From NCBI RefSeq assembly GCF_024730785.1, contig NZ_CP102830.1, positions 3,038,001-3,102,000 of the forward strand: a stretch of DNA of 64,000 nt, given 5' to 3'. This DNA is from Pseudomonas sp. LS44. GTDB lineage: Bacteria; Pseudomonadota; Gammaproteobacteria; Pseudomonadales; Pseudomonadaceae. Shown here one piece after another: positions 36,860-56,245 of the stretch (positions are counted from its first letter, which is position 1; each line of letters opens with the position of its first letter). The position numbers were made by a program, and so were the translations under genes. Below the pieces are notes generated by a model. The model saw nothing but the letters and a program-made list of their open reading frames with translations, made no database searches and was not told where the DNA came from.

Positions 36860-37864
36860 TTACTGGAACAACGCATCACTCGACAAACCATTTTTTTCAA
36901 AAATCTCACGCAGACGCTTCAATGCCTCCACCTGGATTTGTCGTACACGCTCACGGGTCAAACCAATTTCCTGCCCGACCTCTTCCAAGGTGCAGCTTTC
37001 ATGGCCACGCAGACCAAAACGTCGCACTACCACTTCACGCTGTTTATCAGTAAGTTCGGATAACCATTGATCGATGCTTTGCGACAGGTCGTCATCCTGC
37101 AACAACTCACATGGATCAGTCGGACGGTCATCCGTCAGGGTATCGAGCAATGTTTTATCGGAGTCAGGGCCAAGCGACACGTCTACGGACGAAACACGCT
37201 CATTTAGGCCGAGCATGCGCTTGACCTCCGCCACTGGTTTTTCCAGCAGATTGGCGATTTCTTCAGCGGAGGGTTCGTGATCGAGCTTCTGAGTTAGTTC
37301 GCGGGCGGCCCGTAAGTAGATATTGAGTTCTTTAACCACATGGATCGGCAATCGAATCGTGCGGGTCTGGTTCATGATCGCCCGCTCAATAGTCTGCCGT
37401 ATCCACCAAGTCGCGTAGGTAGAAAAACGGAAGCCACGCTCTGGATCGAATTTCTCTACGGCGCGAATCAGACCCAGATTGCCCTCTTCGATCAGGTCGA
37501 GCAGGGATAATCCTCGATTGACATAGCGGCGCGCGATTTTTACCACTAATCGAAGATTGCTTTCGATCATGCGTTTGCGGCCAGCCGGATCGCCTTTTTG
37601 CGCCAGGCGCGCAAAGTAGACTTCTTCTTCCGGAGTTAGCAGTGGGGAAAAACCAATTTCGTTGAGGTACAACTGGGTTGCATCTAGAGCGCGGGTGTAA
37701 TCGATGTACTTGTGTTGTTTCAGTGCTGTAGCGCCTTTTGGCTTGGCGCGTTTGACAGGAGCTTCTGGCTCCTCGCTCAACACTTCGTCTAAGACAAGGG
37801 CAGGCTCCATGAGGAGAACGTCATCGTCATAGTCAAACTCCGGCGCTTCTTTGTTGAGTGCCAT
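36860..37864 (-). CDS. rpoS: Stationary-phase sigma factor RpoS
   Basis: A 334-residue sigma38. Region 1.2 [21 protein letters not shown], regions 2.1-2.4 from [62 protein letters not shown], region 3, and region 4.2 [28 protein letters not shown]. The start [15 protein letters not shown] is the family one; an in-frame ATG 17 codons up gives an unconserved leader. In the nlpD-rpoS order, part of rpoS transcription usually starts inside nlpD. Confidence 0.97.
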   Translation of the reverse strand: MALNKEAPEFDYDDDVLLMEPALVLDEVLSEEPEAPVKRAKPKGATALKQHKYIDYTRALDATQLYLNEIGFSPLLTPEEEVYFARLAQKGDPAGRKRMIESNLRLVVKIARRYVNRGLSLLDLIEEGNLGLIRAVEKFDPERGFRFSTYATWWIRQTIERAIMNQTRTIRLPIHVVKELNIYLRAARELTQKLDHEPSAEEIANLLEKPVAEVKRMLGLNERVSSVDVSLGPDSDKTLLDTLTDDRPTDPCELLQDDDLSQSIDQWLSELTDKQREVVVRRFGLRGHESCTLEEVGQEIGLTRERVRQIQVEALKRLREIFEKNGLSSDALFQ

Positions 37865-37966
37865 TGTTGTAGGTCCCTTGCTGAGTTCAACCGCGAACTC
37901 CGGTGGCGCCTCCATGGCATCCCCTGAGTTCGTCCTCCTACGTGAAGGAACAGCCTGAGCAACAAA

Positions 37967-38812
37967 TCAACGATTAGGCAGGTATTGCAGAGGATCTACA
38001 GGTTTACCTTGGCGGCGAATCTCGAAGTGGAGTTTCACCCGGTCAGCTCCTGTCGAGCCCATTTCGGCAATTGTCTGTCCGACTTTGACCTGCTGTCCCT
38101 CCCGAACCAACAACCTGCGGTTATGACCGTAGGCACTCACGTAGGTATCACTGTGTTTGATGATTACCAACTCACCGTAGCCCCGTAAACCACTCCCGGC
38201 GTACACCACAGAACCATCAGACGCAGCCAAAACAGGCTGGCCTAATTCCCCTGCGATATCAATTCCTTTATTCAAACTACCGTTTGAGGAGAAACGACCG
38301 ATCAAATTACCGGCTGCAGGCCATGCCCAACCGGAGGCAGAACGAGTCACGGACTGCACAGGCGTTTGTGCCGGAGCGACCACGACAGGCGCTTGGGCTA
38401 CCGCTGGACGGCTTGGCGGCAAAGGCGAAACCGGTGCTGGAGTCTGCCTTGCCGCTGGCTTCACAACGGCGACCGCAGAGGATGATTGTGAGCGACCATC
38501 AAAGCGAATCGCTTGGCCAACATGGATGGTGTATGGCTGGGGAATATTGTTGCGCGCAGCCAGCGCTTTCCAATCCCATCCATAGCGGAAGGCAATGGAA
38601 TAGAGCGTATCGCCGCGCTGCACTACGTATTGCCCGCTAGTCATCGCCGGCCGAGAGGGGGCTGCAGTGGCTCGATTATTACCACGTTCAACGACCTGCA
38701 CATTACTGGGCGAAGAACTGCAGCCGCTCAGCAAAATCACCAAAGCCAGGCCACTCAGAGCACTGCGTGCAGTAACGATGCGAATCCGCTGCTGAATGAC
38801 TGTGAGACTCAC
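37967..38812 (-). CDS. nlpD: NlpD-type LysM/M23 lipoprotein
   Basis: A 281-residue outer-membrane lipoprotein with lipobox LLSGC31, a LysM domain at about 61-105 (YVVQRGDTLYSIAFRYGWDWKALAARN), a Pro/Ala linker and an M23/LytM domain at about 160-279. The LytM metal ligands are changed: NKGID stands for HxGxD and KLHFE for HLHFE. It is thus a non-catalytic activator of the amidase AmiC, as in E. coli. The start is GTG. It is followed by rpoS. Confidence 0.94.
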   Translation of the reverse strand: MSLTVIQQRIRIVTARSALSGLALVILLSGCSSSPSNVQVVERGNNRATAAPSRPAMTSGQYVVQRGDTLYSIAFRYGWDWKALAARNNIPQPYTIHVGQAIRFDGRSQSSSAVAVVKPAARQTPAPVSPLPPSRPAVAQAPVVVAPAQTPVQSVTRSASGWAWPAAGNLIGRFSSNGSLNKGIDIAGELGQPVLAASDGSVVYAGSGLRGYGELVIIKHSDTYVSAYGHNRRLLVREGQQVKVGQTIAEMGSTGADRVKLHFEIRRQGKPVDPLQYLPNR

Positions 38813-38921
38813 CCAACTCTCCCTTTCTGGTGACTACCAAGTGGAAACTTCAAACTCAACGACACGACGGAAATTGCCACGTTGCTATCGATCAGGCACA
38901 GCCAGAACCCTGACATCACCT

Positions 38922-39599
38922 TCAAACAGTCGGCCCGTTAAGTAAAGGCACAAAGCGCACCGCATCCAATACATGCCGTGAAAAACCTTGTTCTTCACGG
39001 ATGATCAACTGCAGTTGCTGGACATCCCCGGCGCCTACCGGAATCACCAGACGGCCACCCGGTGCGAGTTGATCGAGCAGTGCTTGAGGCACCTCCGCAG
39101 CAGCGGCCGTAACAATGATGCCATTGTAGGGAGCCAATGCGGCCCAACCCTGCCAGCCATCTCCCCAGCGAAACACCACATTGCGCAAATTGAGTTCGAC
39201 CAGCCGCTCTTTGGCGCGATCCTGCAGGACCTGAATGCGTTCAACTGAAAACACTCGCTCCACCAGTTGCGCCAGCACTGCGGTTTGATAACCAGACCCT
39301 GTACCGATTTCCAGGACTTTATCCAGCGGGCCGGCCGACAGCAGCAGCTCGGTCATTCGCCCGACCATGTAAGGTTGGGAGATCGTCTGGTTATGACCGA
39401 TCGGTAGCGCGGTGTCCTCATACGCACGATGGGCCAAGGCCTCATCGACGAACAGATGGCGCGGCGTTCGACGAATCACTTCGAGCACGCGAGGGTTCGA
39501 CAGACCCTCATCATAGAGCCGCTGAATCAACCGTTCGCGGGTACGCTGCGAAGTCATTCCAATACCACGGCGTTGCAAATCGTCCTGCTCACGGGCCAT
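38922..39599 (-). CDS. pcm: Protein-L-isoaspartate O-methyltransferase
   Basis: A 225-residue SAM enzyme that starts repair of isoaspartyl damage. [32 protein letters not shown] is the substrate region, [16 protein letters not shown] the SAM loop and FVPLLNG the end. The ATG overlaps the surE stop by one base (TGATG), which favours this start. A second ATG at 39557 ([10 protein letters not shown]) gives the 211-residue form known from P. aeruginosa. Confidence 0.94.
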   Translation of the reverse strand: MAREQDDLQRRGIGMTSQRTRERLIQRLYDEGLSNPRVLEVIRRTPRHLFVDEALAHRAYEDTALPIGHNQTISQPYMVGRMTELLLSAGPLDKVLEIGTGSGYQTAVLAQLVERVFSVERIQVLQDRAKERLVELNLRNVVFRWGDGWQGWAALAPYNGIIVTAAAAEVPQALLDQLAPGGRLVIPVGAGDVQQLQLIIREEQGFSRHVLDAVRFVPLLNGPTV

Positions 39600-40348
39600 C
39601 AGAGCAGGCCCTCCAACCAGGTATCCATACTGCTGAATGCTTCGTTATAGGTGCGATCAAGCTGCAGCGGCGTAACCGATACGTAGCCTTGCATCACCGC
39701 ATGAAAATCAGTGCCCGGACCTCCGTCCTCGGCATCCCCAGCGATGCTTATCCAATAGCCTTCCTTGCCGCGCGGATTGACCACCTTGACCGGCGCCGCC
39801 GCACGAGCGCGATGGCCGAGGCGGGTCAAGCGGATGCCGCGGATATGCTCCAGCGGCAGATTGGGCACATTGACATTCAAAACGGTACGCGGTGGCAAAT
39901 CGAGCTGTTCATGGGCCGTCACTAGCAAACGCGCGAAATGCGCCGCCGTGGGCAGATTGTCGGGCAGACGTGAGAGCAGCGAAATGGCGAGCGCAGTCCG
40001 CGCCAGGAAACGCCCTTCCACCGCTGCCGCCACCGTGCCGGAATAGAGCACGTCATCACCCAGGTTGGCACCCAGATTGATGCCCGAGACGACCATATCC
40101 TGCGTCTGCTCCAGCAAGCCGTTGAGGCCGAGATGCACGCAGTCAGTGGGCGTGCCGTTGAGGCTGATAAAACCATTGCTCAGGCGTTGCGGGTGCAGCG
40201 GCCGATCCAGGGTCAGAGAGCTGCTGGCGCCGCTCTTGTCCTGGTCCGGAGCAATCACCGAACACTCGGCATAGCCTTCGAGCGCAGCATGCAAAGCGGC
40301 GAGACCGGGAGCGTTCACCCCGTCATCGTTGGAGATCAAAATACGCAT
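39599..40348 (-). CDS. surE: 5'-/3'-nucleotidase SurE
   Basis: A 249-residue metal-dependent survival nucleotidase. N-terminal [16 protein letters not shown] carries the metal-binding D8 and D9; S in [10 protein letters not shown] and N in [24 protein letters not shown] complete the site. The start overlaps truD by 13 bp; the upstream in-frame extension is rejected. Part of the surE-pcm-nlpD-rpoS stationary-phase group. Confidence 0.96.
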   Translation of the reverse strand: MRILISNDDGVNAPGLAALHAALEGYAECSVIAPDQDKSGASSSLTLDRPLHPQRLSNGFISLNGTPTDCVHLGLNGLLEQTQDMVVSGINLGANLGDDVLYSGTVAAAVEGRFLARTALAISLLSRLPDNLPTAAHFARLLVTAHEQLDLPPRTVLNVNVPNLPLEHIRGIRLTRLGHRARAAAPVKVVNPRGKEGYWISIAGDAEDGGPGTDFHAVMQGYVSVTPLQLDRTYNEAFSSMDTWLEGLL

Positions 40349-41394
40349 GAATTTTCCGTCTGCCCCACCGACGGCAGATCGACTATTTCGCGCACCAAAG
40401 CAGTGGCGAAACATCCGGCCGGCAGGACGAATTCGAGTTGCAACACATCAGGCTCGGGATAATGCCACGTCAAACCAGCAATGGGGAGGCGCAGGATACG
40501 CCGTTCGTGCGCCATGCCCGCTTCGACCAGCCAGTCGCGCAGCGCAGGCTCGCTATCAGCTACCGATTGCTCCAGCGTTTGGCTGAGATTGGCTGCCGGC
40601 GACTCGCCCAAGCCCCACAACGGCCCGGTCGGATGCAGATCGAGAATCGCCAGACGCGGATCAGTGCATTCGGCTTCGCCCGCCATGAAGAAGCTGCGGC
40701 TGTCGGTAAAGGCCAGAAGATCACCCAGCCGCGCTTGATTCCAACTGCCATCGGCAACCCGCGCGGCCAGCACACGATTGAACAGATAGCTACGCGCAGC
40801 CGAGAGCAGGCGTGAGCGCAGATTGCGCTGCTCGGGGAGTTCGTGGCGCTGGGCAAAACCACGCGCATCGACGACATTGCCGCCGTCAAAACCGAAGCGC
40901 TGCAAGCCAAAATAATTCGGTATCCCGCCCGCCTGAATCTGCCGCAGACGCTCATCCAACGCGTCGCGATCACCGCTGAGCTCGGTCAATCGCAAGGTGA
41001 AGCCGTTGGCGGCGTGTGCTCCGCGTTGCAGCTTGCGCGAATGGCGGACGACTTTAAGGATGCTCAAGCTGGGATTTTCAGCTGCCGATAGATCGGGATC
41101 GGCCTTGCCGGGCAGATGCAGACTGAACCACTGGCGGGTCAGGGCCTGGCGATCTTTCAATCCGGCATAACTGATGTTGCGCTGCGATACCCCGGCGGCA
41201 CGCGCCAAGCGTCGCGCCGCCTCCTCGGTATTCAAGCCGCGCTTTTCAACCCACAGCCAGAGGTGCTCGCCGGTGCCGGAGAGCGGAATGTCGAGCACTT
41301 CGTCGACCTGAAAATCTTCCGCCGTGGCCTTCAGCACAGCGCGGCCGGGGGCATCCCCGTAAGCCCGCGGGCCGAGCAATTCGAGTTCGTTCAT
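40336..41394 (-). CDS. truD: tRNA pseudouridine-13 synthase TruD
   Basis: A 352-residue enzyme making pseudouridine 13 in tRNA-Glu. Catalytic D81 in [27 protein letters not shown] and the TRUD insertion domain are present. The start ATG overlaps the ispF stop by 4 bp (ATGA), and its own end overlaps surE by 13 bp: a tight ispF-truD-surE-pcm operon. Confidence 0.96.
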   Translation of the reverse strand: MNELELLGPRAYGDAPGRAVLKATAEDFQVDEVLDIPLSGTGEHLWLWVEKRGLNTEEAARRLARAAGVSQRNISYAGLKDRQALTRQWFSLHLPGKADPDLSAAENPSLSILKVVRHSRKLQRGAHAANGFTLRLTELSGDRDALDERLRQIQAGGIPNYFGLQRFGFDGGNVVDARGFAQRHELPEQRNLRSRLLSAARSYLFNRVLAARVADGSWNQARLGDLLAFTDSRSFFMAGEAECTDPRLAILDLHPTGPLWGLGESPAANLSQTLEQSVADSEPALRDWLVEAGMAHERRILRLPIAGLTWHYPEPDVLQLEFVLPAGCFATALVREIVDLPSVGQTENSCVF

Positions 41395-41864
41395 AGGGTT
41401 CTCAACAAGGCGACGGCATGCACGGCAATCCCCTCTTCACGGCCGGTGAAGCCAAGCTTTTCAGTGGTGGTGGCCTTGACGTTGACCGCATCCAGCTCAA
41501 CCTGCAGGTCGGCGGCAATCAATGTGCGCATGGTATCGATGTACGGGGCCATCTTCGGTGCTTGGGCAACGATAGTCGCGTCGACGTTGCCGACCCGCCA
41601 GCCTTTCGCCTGGATCAACCCCACCACATGACGCAGCAGGGCGCGGCTGTCGGCGCCCTTGAAGGTCGGATCGGTATCCGGAAAATGTTTGCCAATATCC
41701 CCCAGCGCCGCCGCTCCGAGCAACGCATCGCTCAACGCATGCAGCAGCACGTCACCGTCGGAGTGGGCAATCAGCCCGAATTTGTGGGGAATTCGCACGC
41801 CACCCAGGGTAATAAAATCGCCCTCGCCGAAGCGGTGTACGTCATAGCCATGACCGATACGCAT
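41391..41864 (-). CDS. ispF: 2-C-methyl-D-erythritol 2,4-cyclodiphosphate synthase
   Basis: A 157-residue MEP-pathway enzyme forming the cyclic diphosphate on the way to isoprenoids. Metal ligands D8 and H10 ([12 protein letters not shown]) and H42 ([19 protein letters not shown]). Start [10 protein letters not shown] is the family start. IspD, the earlier step, is encoded 3 kb away at 45 kb; here the two are split by the formaldehyde genes. Confidence 0.97.
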   Translation of the reverse strand: MRIGHGYDVHRFGEGDFITLGGVRIPHKFGLIAHSDGDVLLHALSDALLGAAALGDIGKHFPDTDPTFKGADSRALLRHVVGLIQAKGWRVGNVDATIVAQAPKMAPYIDTMRTLIAADLQVELDAVNVKATTTEKLGFTGREEGIAVHAVALLRTL

Positions 41865-41918
41865 AAAGAACAACGCCCTGCAAAAGTCAGGGCGTAATTC
41901 TACCTGCTTTGTCCGGGC

Positions 41919-42764
41919 TTAGCCTTGCAGCGCCGCCGCATGATGGCGCAAATGGTCATCGATGAAACTGCCAATGAAGTAATAGCTGTGGTCATAGCCT
42001 GGCTGCAGACGCAAGGTCAGCGGATGCCCCGCCGCCTGGGCGGCCGCTTGCAAGGCTTCGGGCTTGAGTTGATTGACGAGGAAGTCGTCACGATCCCCCT
42101 GATCGACCAGCAGCGGCAGTTTCTCCCGGGCCTCGGCCAGCAACACGCTGGCATCCCACTCCCGCCACCGCGAGCGATCCTCACCGAGATAGCGACTAAA
42201 TGCCTTCTCCCCCCAGGGGCAGTTCATCGGATTGCTGATCGGCGCCAACGCCGACACCGAGGCATAGCGCCCGGGATTGCGCAACGCGCACACCAGCGCC
42301 CCGTGACCACCCATCGAGTGGCCGCTGATGCCGCGACGTTGCGAGACCGGAAAATTCGCTTCGATCAACGCCGGTAGTTCGTCAACCACATAGTCATACA
42401 TCCGGTAGTGGCGCGCCCATGGCTCCTGCGTGGCGTTCAGATAAAAACCCGCGCCCAGGCCGAAATCCCAGGCACCGTCCGGATCACCCGGCACATCCGG
42501 GCCGCGCGGACTGGTATCCGGCGCCACGATGATCAACCCCAGCTCAGCGGCCAGGCGTTGCGCGCCGGCCTTCTGCATGAAGTTCTCGTCGGTGCAGGTA
42601 AGCCCCGACAGCCAGTACAGGACAGGCAATTTACCGCCCTGCTCGGCCTGCGGAGGCAGATAGACGGCAAATACCATGTCGCAATTGAGGCTGCTCGAAC
42701 GGTGCCGATAGCGTTTGTGCCAGCCGCCGAAGCTCTTCTGGCAGGAAAGGTTCTCCAGGCTCAT
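41919..42764 (-). CDS. fghA: S-formylglutathione hydrolase
   Basis: A 281-residue esterase-D family serine hydrolase. The nucleophile is in [16 protein letters not shown] (S about 149), the acid D in [12 protein letters not shown] and the His in GYDHSYYF. It releases formate and glutathione from S-formylglutathione, the product of the adjacent adhC. The 13-bp gap shows an operon. Confidence 0.96.
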   Translation of the reverse strand: MSLENLSCQKSFGGWHKRYRHRSSSLNCDMVFAVYLPPQAEQGGKLPVLYWLSGLTCTDENFMQKAGAQRLAAELGLIIVAPDTSPRGPDVPGDPDGAWDFGLGAGFYLNATQEPWARHYRMYDYVVDELPALIEANFPVSQRRGISGHSMGGHGALVCALRNPGRYASVSALAPISNPMNCPWGEKAFSRYLGEDRSRWREWDASVLLAEAREKLPLLVDQGDRDDFLVNQLKPEALQAAAQAAGHPLTLRLQPGYDHSYYFIGSFIDDHLRHHAAALQG

Positions 42765-42777
42765 ACCGATCTCCGGG

Positions 42778-43977
<1,200 letters not shown>

Positions 43978-44000
43978 TTATTGCTATCTAGGGATAATCA

Positions 44001-44894
44001 ATGAGCCGTTGGGAAGGATTGGACGAGTTCGTCGCCGTGGCTGAATCCGGCCAGTTCACTGCCGCCGCTGAGCGCCTCGGGTTATCGTCCTCGCATATCA
44101 GCCGCCAGGTCGCGCGCCTCGAAGAGCGCCTGCAGACGCGGCTGTTCTATCGCAGTACCCGCAAGGTCGCGCTGACCGAGGCCGGGCAAACGTTTCTGCA
44201 ACATTGCCAGCGCTTGCTCGACGCACGTGAGGAGGCGCTGCGGGCAGTCAGTGATCTGGGCAGCGAGCCCAAAGGGCTGCTGCGCATGACCTGCGCAGTG
44301 GCTTATGGCGAGCGCTTTATCGTGCCGCTGGTAAACCAGTTCATGGCCAGCCATCCGCAATTGCGGGTCGAGATCGAGCTGAGTAACCGGACCTTGGACC
44401 TGGTCCATGAGGGTCTGGATCTGGCCATCCGCCTGGGCCGCCTGCAGGACTCGCGACTGGTCGCCGCCCACCTCGCCCCGCGCGTTATGTATTTGTGTGC
44501 GGCACCGGAGTATCTGGAGCGCTATGGCCGCCCGCACAGCCTCTCGGAAGTGGCCCAGCACAACTGCCTGATCGGTAGTTCCGATCAATGGGATTTCCGT
44601 CAGGAAAGCCGCGAACTGTCGCTTAGGGTGCAGGGCAATTGGCGCTGTAACAGCGGCCAGGCGGTATTGGACGCCGCCTTGCGCGGCTTCGGCCTGTGTC
44701 AGCTGCCAGATTATTACGTGCTCGAGCATCTGCGCAGCGGCGCGCTGGTGTCGCTACTGGAACAACATCAACCGCCCAACACCGCCGTCTGGGCGCTATA
44801 TCCGCAGCAACGGCATTTATCGCCGAAGGTCAGGCAATTGGTGGATGCCTTGAAGAGTGGCCTGGCGCAGCAGGTGGAATATCGGCTGGAATGA
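44001..44894 (+). CDS. gfnR: LysR-type regulator, probable GfnR
   Basis: A 297-residue LysR regulator of the CrgA subgroup: helix-turn-helix WEGLDEFVAVAESGQFTAAAERLGLSSSHISRQVARLEERL (4-44). Divergent from adhC with a 110-bp gap. In P. aeruginosa GfnR (PA3630 by recall) switches on adhC-fghA in response to glutathione-linked formaldehyde; position supports the same role here. Confidence 0.85.
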   Translation: MSRWEGLDEFVAVAESGQFTAAAERLGLSSSHISRQVARLEERLQTRLFYRSTRKVALTEAGQTFLQHCQRLLDAREEALRAVSDLGSEPKGLLRMTCAVAYGERFIVPLVNQFMASHPQLRVEIELSNRTLDLVHEGLDLAIRLGRLQDSRLVAAHLAPRVMYLCAAPEYLERYGRPHSLSEVAQHNCLIGSSDQWDFRQESRELSLRVQGNWRCNSGQAVLDAALRGFGLCQLPDYYVLEHLRSGALVSLLEQHQPPNTAVWALYPQQRHLSPKVRQLVDALKSGLAQQVEYRLE

Positions 44895-44957
44895 CGGCGC
44901 CGCTTATGATGGGTATCGCTTTGCTCAACCCATCCTACGAGTGAGGTGCGCCAGGCG

Positions 44958-45668
44958 TTAACGCTTGCCAGACCAGCGCAGACGCAGCCAGTCGAGATCT
45001 TCCGGACGGGTGATTTTCAGGTTATCGGCACGACCCTCAATGAGTCGCGGCGCCTGGCCGGCCCACTCCAGGGCAGAGGCCTCATCGGTGATCGCGACGT
45101 CAGCCACAAGGGCGTCGGCCAGTGCCCGATGCAAAGCTCCGAAGCGGAACATCTGCGGGGTATAGGCCTGCCAGATCACACTGCGATCGACCGTCTCCCG
45201 CACCCGGCCATCGGCGCCGGCGCGCTTGAGCGTGTCTTTTGCCGGCACCGCGAGCAGCCCACCGACTGGATCGTTAGCCAACTCAGCGAGCAGCAAGTCC
45301 AGATCGAACGGCGACAGATTGGGGCGCGCGGCATCATGCACCAGCACCCAGTCGTGGCTTTGCGCACCCAGTTCGCCAAGGCGCAGCAAGGCATTGAGCA
45401 CTGAGTCAGCCCGCTCAGCGCCACCATCCGCGCGCTCAATACGCGGGTCGGCGGCACACGACAGGGTCGGCCAATAGGGATCATCGACAGCCAAGCTGAT
45501 CACCAGGCGCTTCAGCCGTGGGTGATCGAGAAAGCAATTGAGGGTGTGTTCCAGAATGGTCCGGCCGGCCAGTTCGAGATACTGCTTGGGCCGATCGGCG
45601 CGCATGCGAGTGCCAATCCCGGCCGCCGGAATGACGACCCAGAACGCCGGCAATGAGGCGGTATTCAT
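44958..45668 (-). CDS. ispD: 2-C-methyl-D-erythritol 4-phosphate cytidylyltransferase
   Basis: A 236-residue MEP-pathway nucleotidyltransferase. Active-site loop PAAGIGTRMRADRPKQYLELAGRTILEHTL, then VHDAARPNL and VAITDEASALEWAG. The first 4 bp overlap the ftsB stop, the usual ftsB-ispD pair. Confidence 0.96.
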   Translation of the reverse strand: MNTASLPAFWVVIPAAGIGTRMRADRPKQYLELAGRTILEHTLNCFLDHPRLKRLVISLAVDDPYWPTLSCAADPRIERADGGAERADSVLNALLRLGELGAQSHDWVLVHDAARPNLSPFDLDLLLAELANDPVGGLLAVPAKDTLKRAGADGRVRETVDRSVIWQAYTPQMFRFGALHRALADALVADVAITDEASALEWAGQAPRLIEGRADNLKITRPEDLDWLRLRWSGKR

Positions 45669-45943
45669 TCGGTAATCTGGTAAAGGGTTTCGCCGTCCTT
45701 GACCATGCCCAGCTCGTGACGGGCACGCTCTTCAACGGTCTCCATACCCTTCTTCAGCTCCATCACTTCCGCTTCGAGGATGCGATTACGCTCCAGCAGA
45801 CGTTCGTTCTCGCCCTGCTGCTCGGCAATCTGCCGCTGCAGGCTAGTGACTTGAGCAAGGCTGCCATCGCCCACCCAGAGACGGTACTGCAATCCCGCGA
45901 GAATCAGGATCAGCATGACGAACAACCAGTAGGAACTACGCAT
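45665..45943 (-). CDS. ftsB: Cell division protein FtsB
   Basis: A 92-residue bitopic protein of the FtsQLB complex: one membrane helix (about 4-20, YWLFVMLILILAGLQYRLW) and a periplasmic coiled coil (LQRQIAEQQGENERLLERNRILEAEVMELKKG), then the EERARHELGMVKDGETLYQI end. The start is uncertain: ATG codons at 45961, 45955 and 45943 are in frame and none has a clear ribosome site. MRSSYWLF is chosen by family. The eno terminator ends only about 20 bp upstream. Confidence 0.93.
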   Translation of the reverse strand: MRSSYWLFVMLILILAGLQYRLWVGDGSLAQVTSLQRQIAEQQGENERLLERNRILEAEVMELKKGMETVEERARHELGMVKDGETLYQITE

Positions 45944-45962
45944 CGAGGCAGACATATCCATA

Positions 45963-45990
45963 GAAAAAGGGCAGCTTGCGCTGCCCTTTT
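45963..45990 (-). terminator. Hairpin between eno and ftsB
   Basis: AAAAGGGCAGC-GCAA-GCTGCCCTTTTTC on the minus strand, 12 bp after the eno stop. It would separate eno from ftsB, or act as a weak attenuator. Confidence 0.85.
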
Positions 45991-46002
45991 ACCATTCCCG
46001 GC

Positions 46003-47373
<1,371 letters not shown>

Positions 47374-47418
47374 TCAGTCAGTTTATGCCGAGCGGCACTT
47401 TACCGAAGAATTGCTGGC

Positions 47419-50046
<2,628 letters not shown>

Positions 50047-50081
50047 AGTAGACGGGAGCGTAGTCTACCGGAAAGCGACTT

Positions 50082-51398
50082 TCAGCTCAAACCTCGGTCA
50101 TTCGTCGGTACCTGCCAGCGCAATTTCCAGCCCTCCTCCGGCCGCCCATCCAGCACCGGCAGGTTGGCCACGGCAATGAGTTCATCACCGCGATAGAGCA
50201 GCGGAAGGCGCCCACGGACGAAACCCGGTAGCGCGATTTCATTGAGCAAGCGTTTGAGGTCACGATGGCCGCGAGCGGCCAGCCGCATCAGTTCACCGCC
50301 CTGGCGATAGCGCACCTCCAGCGGACCCTGCGGCGCGACGCCGTCGATCTGCAGCAGTCCATTGCCGGGAAGCGTCAAAGCCTGCGCCGGATCATGCCAA
50401 GGCGCGCCGACCGTCGGCACCTGCAGCCAACCGCCACTCACCCACCACAGCCGTCCACCAGCGCGCTGCAACTCGCCTTGCCCCAGTCGCCAGACCGGCT
50501 GAGCGTCATTGGTCGCATCGCGAAGATCCTCCCAGCCCGCCCAATGATCGCTATCGGGCAAAGGGGTCAGCGCCACCAGCCAGTGCCGCAAAGCATTTCG
50601 CTGACGAGCCGACGACAGGCTCAATAAGGGCGCCAGTTCCAGCGAGGAAATGTTCAGCCAAGGAAACAGCGATGCCGATTGCGCGGCGAGCAGATCCTGC
50701 TCCGCCAGCTCGTCTAGCAGCTGCTGCGCTTCACGCAGATGCTCGGCGCTACGCGCGAGGTTACGGGCGGTCTGCGGCCAATACTCCAGTAGTCGAGGCA
50801 TTATCTGATGGCGAAGATAGTTGCGCGCCAGGCGGCTATCGCGATTGGACGGATCTTCCACCCAGCGCAGCCCATGTTCGCCGGCATAAGCCTCCAGCTC
50901 GGCGCGCGAACAATTCAGCAAGGGCCGTAGCAGAATGCCCTGACCCAGCACGCGACTCTGCGGCATACCCATTAGGCCGCGCACGCCAGCACCGCGCAGC
51001 AAGCGGAACAGTAGCGTCTCAGCCTGATCATCGCGATGCTGGGCGGTCAGCAGCACCTCTCCCGCCCCGAGGCAAGCCGCCAGCGCGGCATAGCGCGCCT
51101 CCCGTGCCGCGCGCTCGAGGCTGGCGCCACCGGCGACCTGCACGTGGCGCACCGACAGCGACACGCCGAGTTCGGCGCACTGCTGCCGACAATGCTCCGG
51201 CCAGGCATCCGCCGCGGCTTGCAGGCCGTGATGGACATGAATGGCAGACAGTGGCGGTAGGGTTTCCCGCCGAGCAAGCGTGGCGAGGAGATGCAGCAGA
51301 ACCGTGGAGTCCAGGCCGCCGGAATAGGCGACATACCAGGCTGGCGCGGTACGCCAAGGAGCCAACGCGGTGAGCAGCCGGGAAAGTAAAGAAGTCAT
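50082..51398 (-). CDS. tilS: tRNA(Ile)-lysidine synthase TilS
   Basis: A 438-residue enzyme changing C34 of tRNA-Ile(CAU) to lysidine. PP-loop AYSGGLDSTVLLHLLA, AQHRDDQAETLLFRLLRGAG, LLNCSRAELEAYAGEHGLRWVEDPSNRD, and C-terminal TilS domains. Full length. Confidence 0.95.
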   Translation of the reverse strand: MTSLLSRLLTALAPWRTAPAWYVAYSGGLDSTVLLHLLATLARRETLPPLSAIHVHHGLQAAADAWPEHCRQQCAELGVSLSVRHVQVAGGASLERAAREARYAALAACLGAGEVLLTAQHRDDQAETLLFRLLRGAGVRGLMGMPQSRVLGQGILLRPLLNCSRAELEAYAGEHGLRWVEDPSNRDSRLARNYLRHQIMPRLLEYWPQTARNLARSAEHLREAQQLLDELAEQDLLAAQSASLFPWLNISSLELAPLLSLSSARQRNALRHWLVALTPLPDSDHWAGWEDLRDATNDAQPVWRLGQGELQRAGGRLWWVSGGWLQVPTVGAPWHDPAQALTLPGNGLLQIDGVAPQGPLEVRYRQGGELMRLAARGHRDLKRLLNEIALPGFVRGRLPLLYRGDELIAVANLPVLDGRPEEGWKLRWQVPTNDRGLS

Positions 51399-51406
51399 TC
51401 GGCAAG

Positions 51407-51436
51407 CTTAAAGCAACAACGGGCCCAAAGGGCCCG
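51407..51436 (-). terminator. accA terminator
   Basis: Minus strand CGGGCCC-TTT-GGGCCCG followed by TTGTTGCTTT, 25 bp after the accA stop and just before tilS. Confidence 0.75.
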
Positions 51437-51460
51437 CTGTTCTGCTCGGCACGATGTGGA

Positions 51461-52411
51461 TCAGGCCACGCCGTAGCTCATCAAGCGCTCGTAACGGCGC
51501 GCCAACAGCTTGTCGCTATCGAGCTTCTTCAAGCCCTTCAGCTGACTGATCAGCTCCTGACGAATGCTGGCGGCAATCACTGCCGGCGCGTTATGCGCAC
51601 CACCCAGCGGTTCTTCGATGATCTTGTCGACAATGCCCAGTTCTTTCAGACGATTGGCAGTCACACCCATCGCCTCGGCCGCTTCTGGCGCTTTATCGGC
51701 GGTACGCCAGAGAATCGAAGCGCAGCCTTCCGGCGAAATCACCGCATAGGTCGAGTACTGCAACATGTTCAGTTGATCGCAGACACCAATGGCCAGCGCG
51801 CCGCCGGAGCCACCCTCTCCGATGACAGTGGCGATGATCGGCGTCTTCAGACGCGCCATGACGCGCAGGTTCCAGGCGATTGCCTCGCTCTGCCCACGCT
51901 CTTCCGCATCGATGCCGGGATAGGCACCCGGCGTGTCGATAAACGTCAGGATCGGCATTTTGAAGCGTTCGGCCATTTCCATCAGGCGGCAGGCTTTGCG
52001 ATAACCTTCCGGACGCGGCATGCCGAAGTTGCGGCGTACCTTTTCGCGCACCTCACGACCTTTCTGATGGCCGATGATCATCACCGGCTGGTCGTCCAAA
52101 CGAGCAATGCCCCCGACAATCGCCGGGTCATCGGAGAAATGCCGATCGCCGTGCAACTCTTCGAACTCGGTGAAGATGTGCTGGATGTAATCGAGGGTAT
52201 AAGGGCGCCGTGGGTGGCGAGCCAGCTTGGAGATCTGCCAACTGGTCAAATTGCTGAAAATGCTCGCGGTAAGCGTATTGCTCTTGTCCTGCAGGCGGGC
52301 GATTTCGTCGCCGATGTTCAGCGAGTTGTCATTTCCAACCAAGCGCAATTCTTCGATCTTGGCTTGCAGGTCGGCGATTGGCTGTTCGAAATCGAGGAAG
52401 TTCGGGTTCAT
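51461..52411 (-). CDS. accA: Acetyl-CoA carboxylase carboxyltransferase subunit alpha
   Basis: A 316-residue subunit working with AccD on malonyl-CoA formation. [23 protein letters not shown] start, [91 protein letters not shown]. Next to dnaE, as is common in proteobacteria. Confidence 0.97.
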   Translation of the reverse strand: MNPNFLDFEQPIADLQAKIEELRLVGNDNSLNIGDEIARLQDKSNTLTASIFSNLTSWQISKLARHPRRPYTLDYIQHIFTEFEELHGDRHFSDDPAIVGGIARLDDQPVMIIGHQKGREVREKVRRNFGMPRPEGYRKACRLMEMAERFKMPILTFIDTPGAYPGIDAEERGQSEAIAWNLRVMARLKTPIIATVIGEGGSGGALAIGVCDQLNMLQYSTYAVISPEGCASILWRTADKAPEAAEAMGVTANRLKELGIVDKIIEEPLGGAHNAPAVIAASIRQELISQLKGLKKLDSDKLLARRYERLMSYGVA

Positions 52412-52578
52412 AGGCATCCGTCTTGCGTCGACGGCCAGGCGGCCGGGCGGCTGATTCCGTTTCGCGCCCTACCTTACGGGATAGGACGCACTCAGGTCGA
52501 GACTACATTGAGGCAGCAAACCGTTTCCGGTGCACTGCCAGAAATTCGCGGCTGATAGCAACTAAAAGCGCTGCAAAC

Positions 52579-56097
<3,519 letters not shown>

Positions 56098-56127
56098 GAC
56101 AATCCTATGCAAAACGCGAAAACGACA

Positions 56128-56149
56128 AGGCCCGGATTGTACCGGGCCT
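56128..56149 (-). terminator. Possible rnhB terminator
   Basis: AGGCCCGG-TACAAT-CCGGGCCT on the minus strand, with a poor T tract (TTGTCGTTTT), between rnhB and dnaE. Weak. Confidence 0.45.
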
Positions 56150-56245
56150 GGTCCGAAACGACAGCCTGGCACTTAGCCTGCGCCTTACCGATTGCCGCTT
56201 CCTGGCCAATGGATAGAACGCCGCCCGCCGCACTGACGAATCGGA

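Noticed and set aside
37967..38812. NlpD as an active peptidoglycan hydrolase
   Set aside because: Metal ligands of the LytM site are replaced (NKGID, KLHFE); this is normal for NlpD activators.
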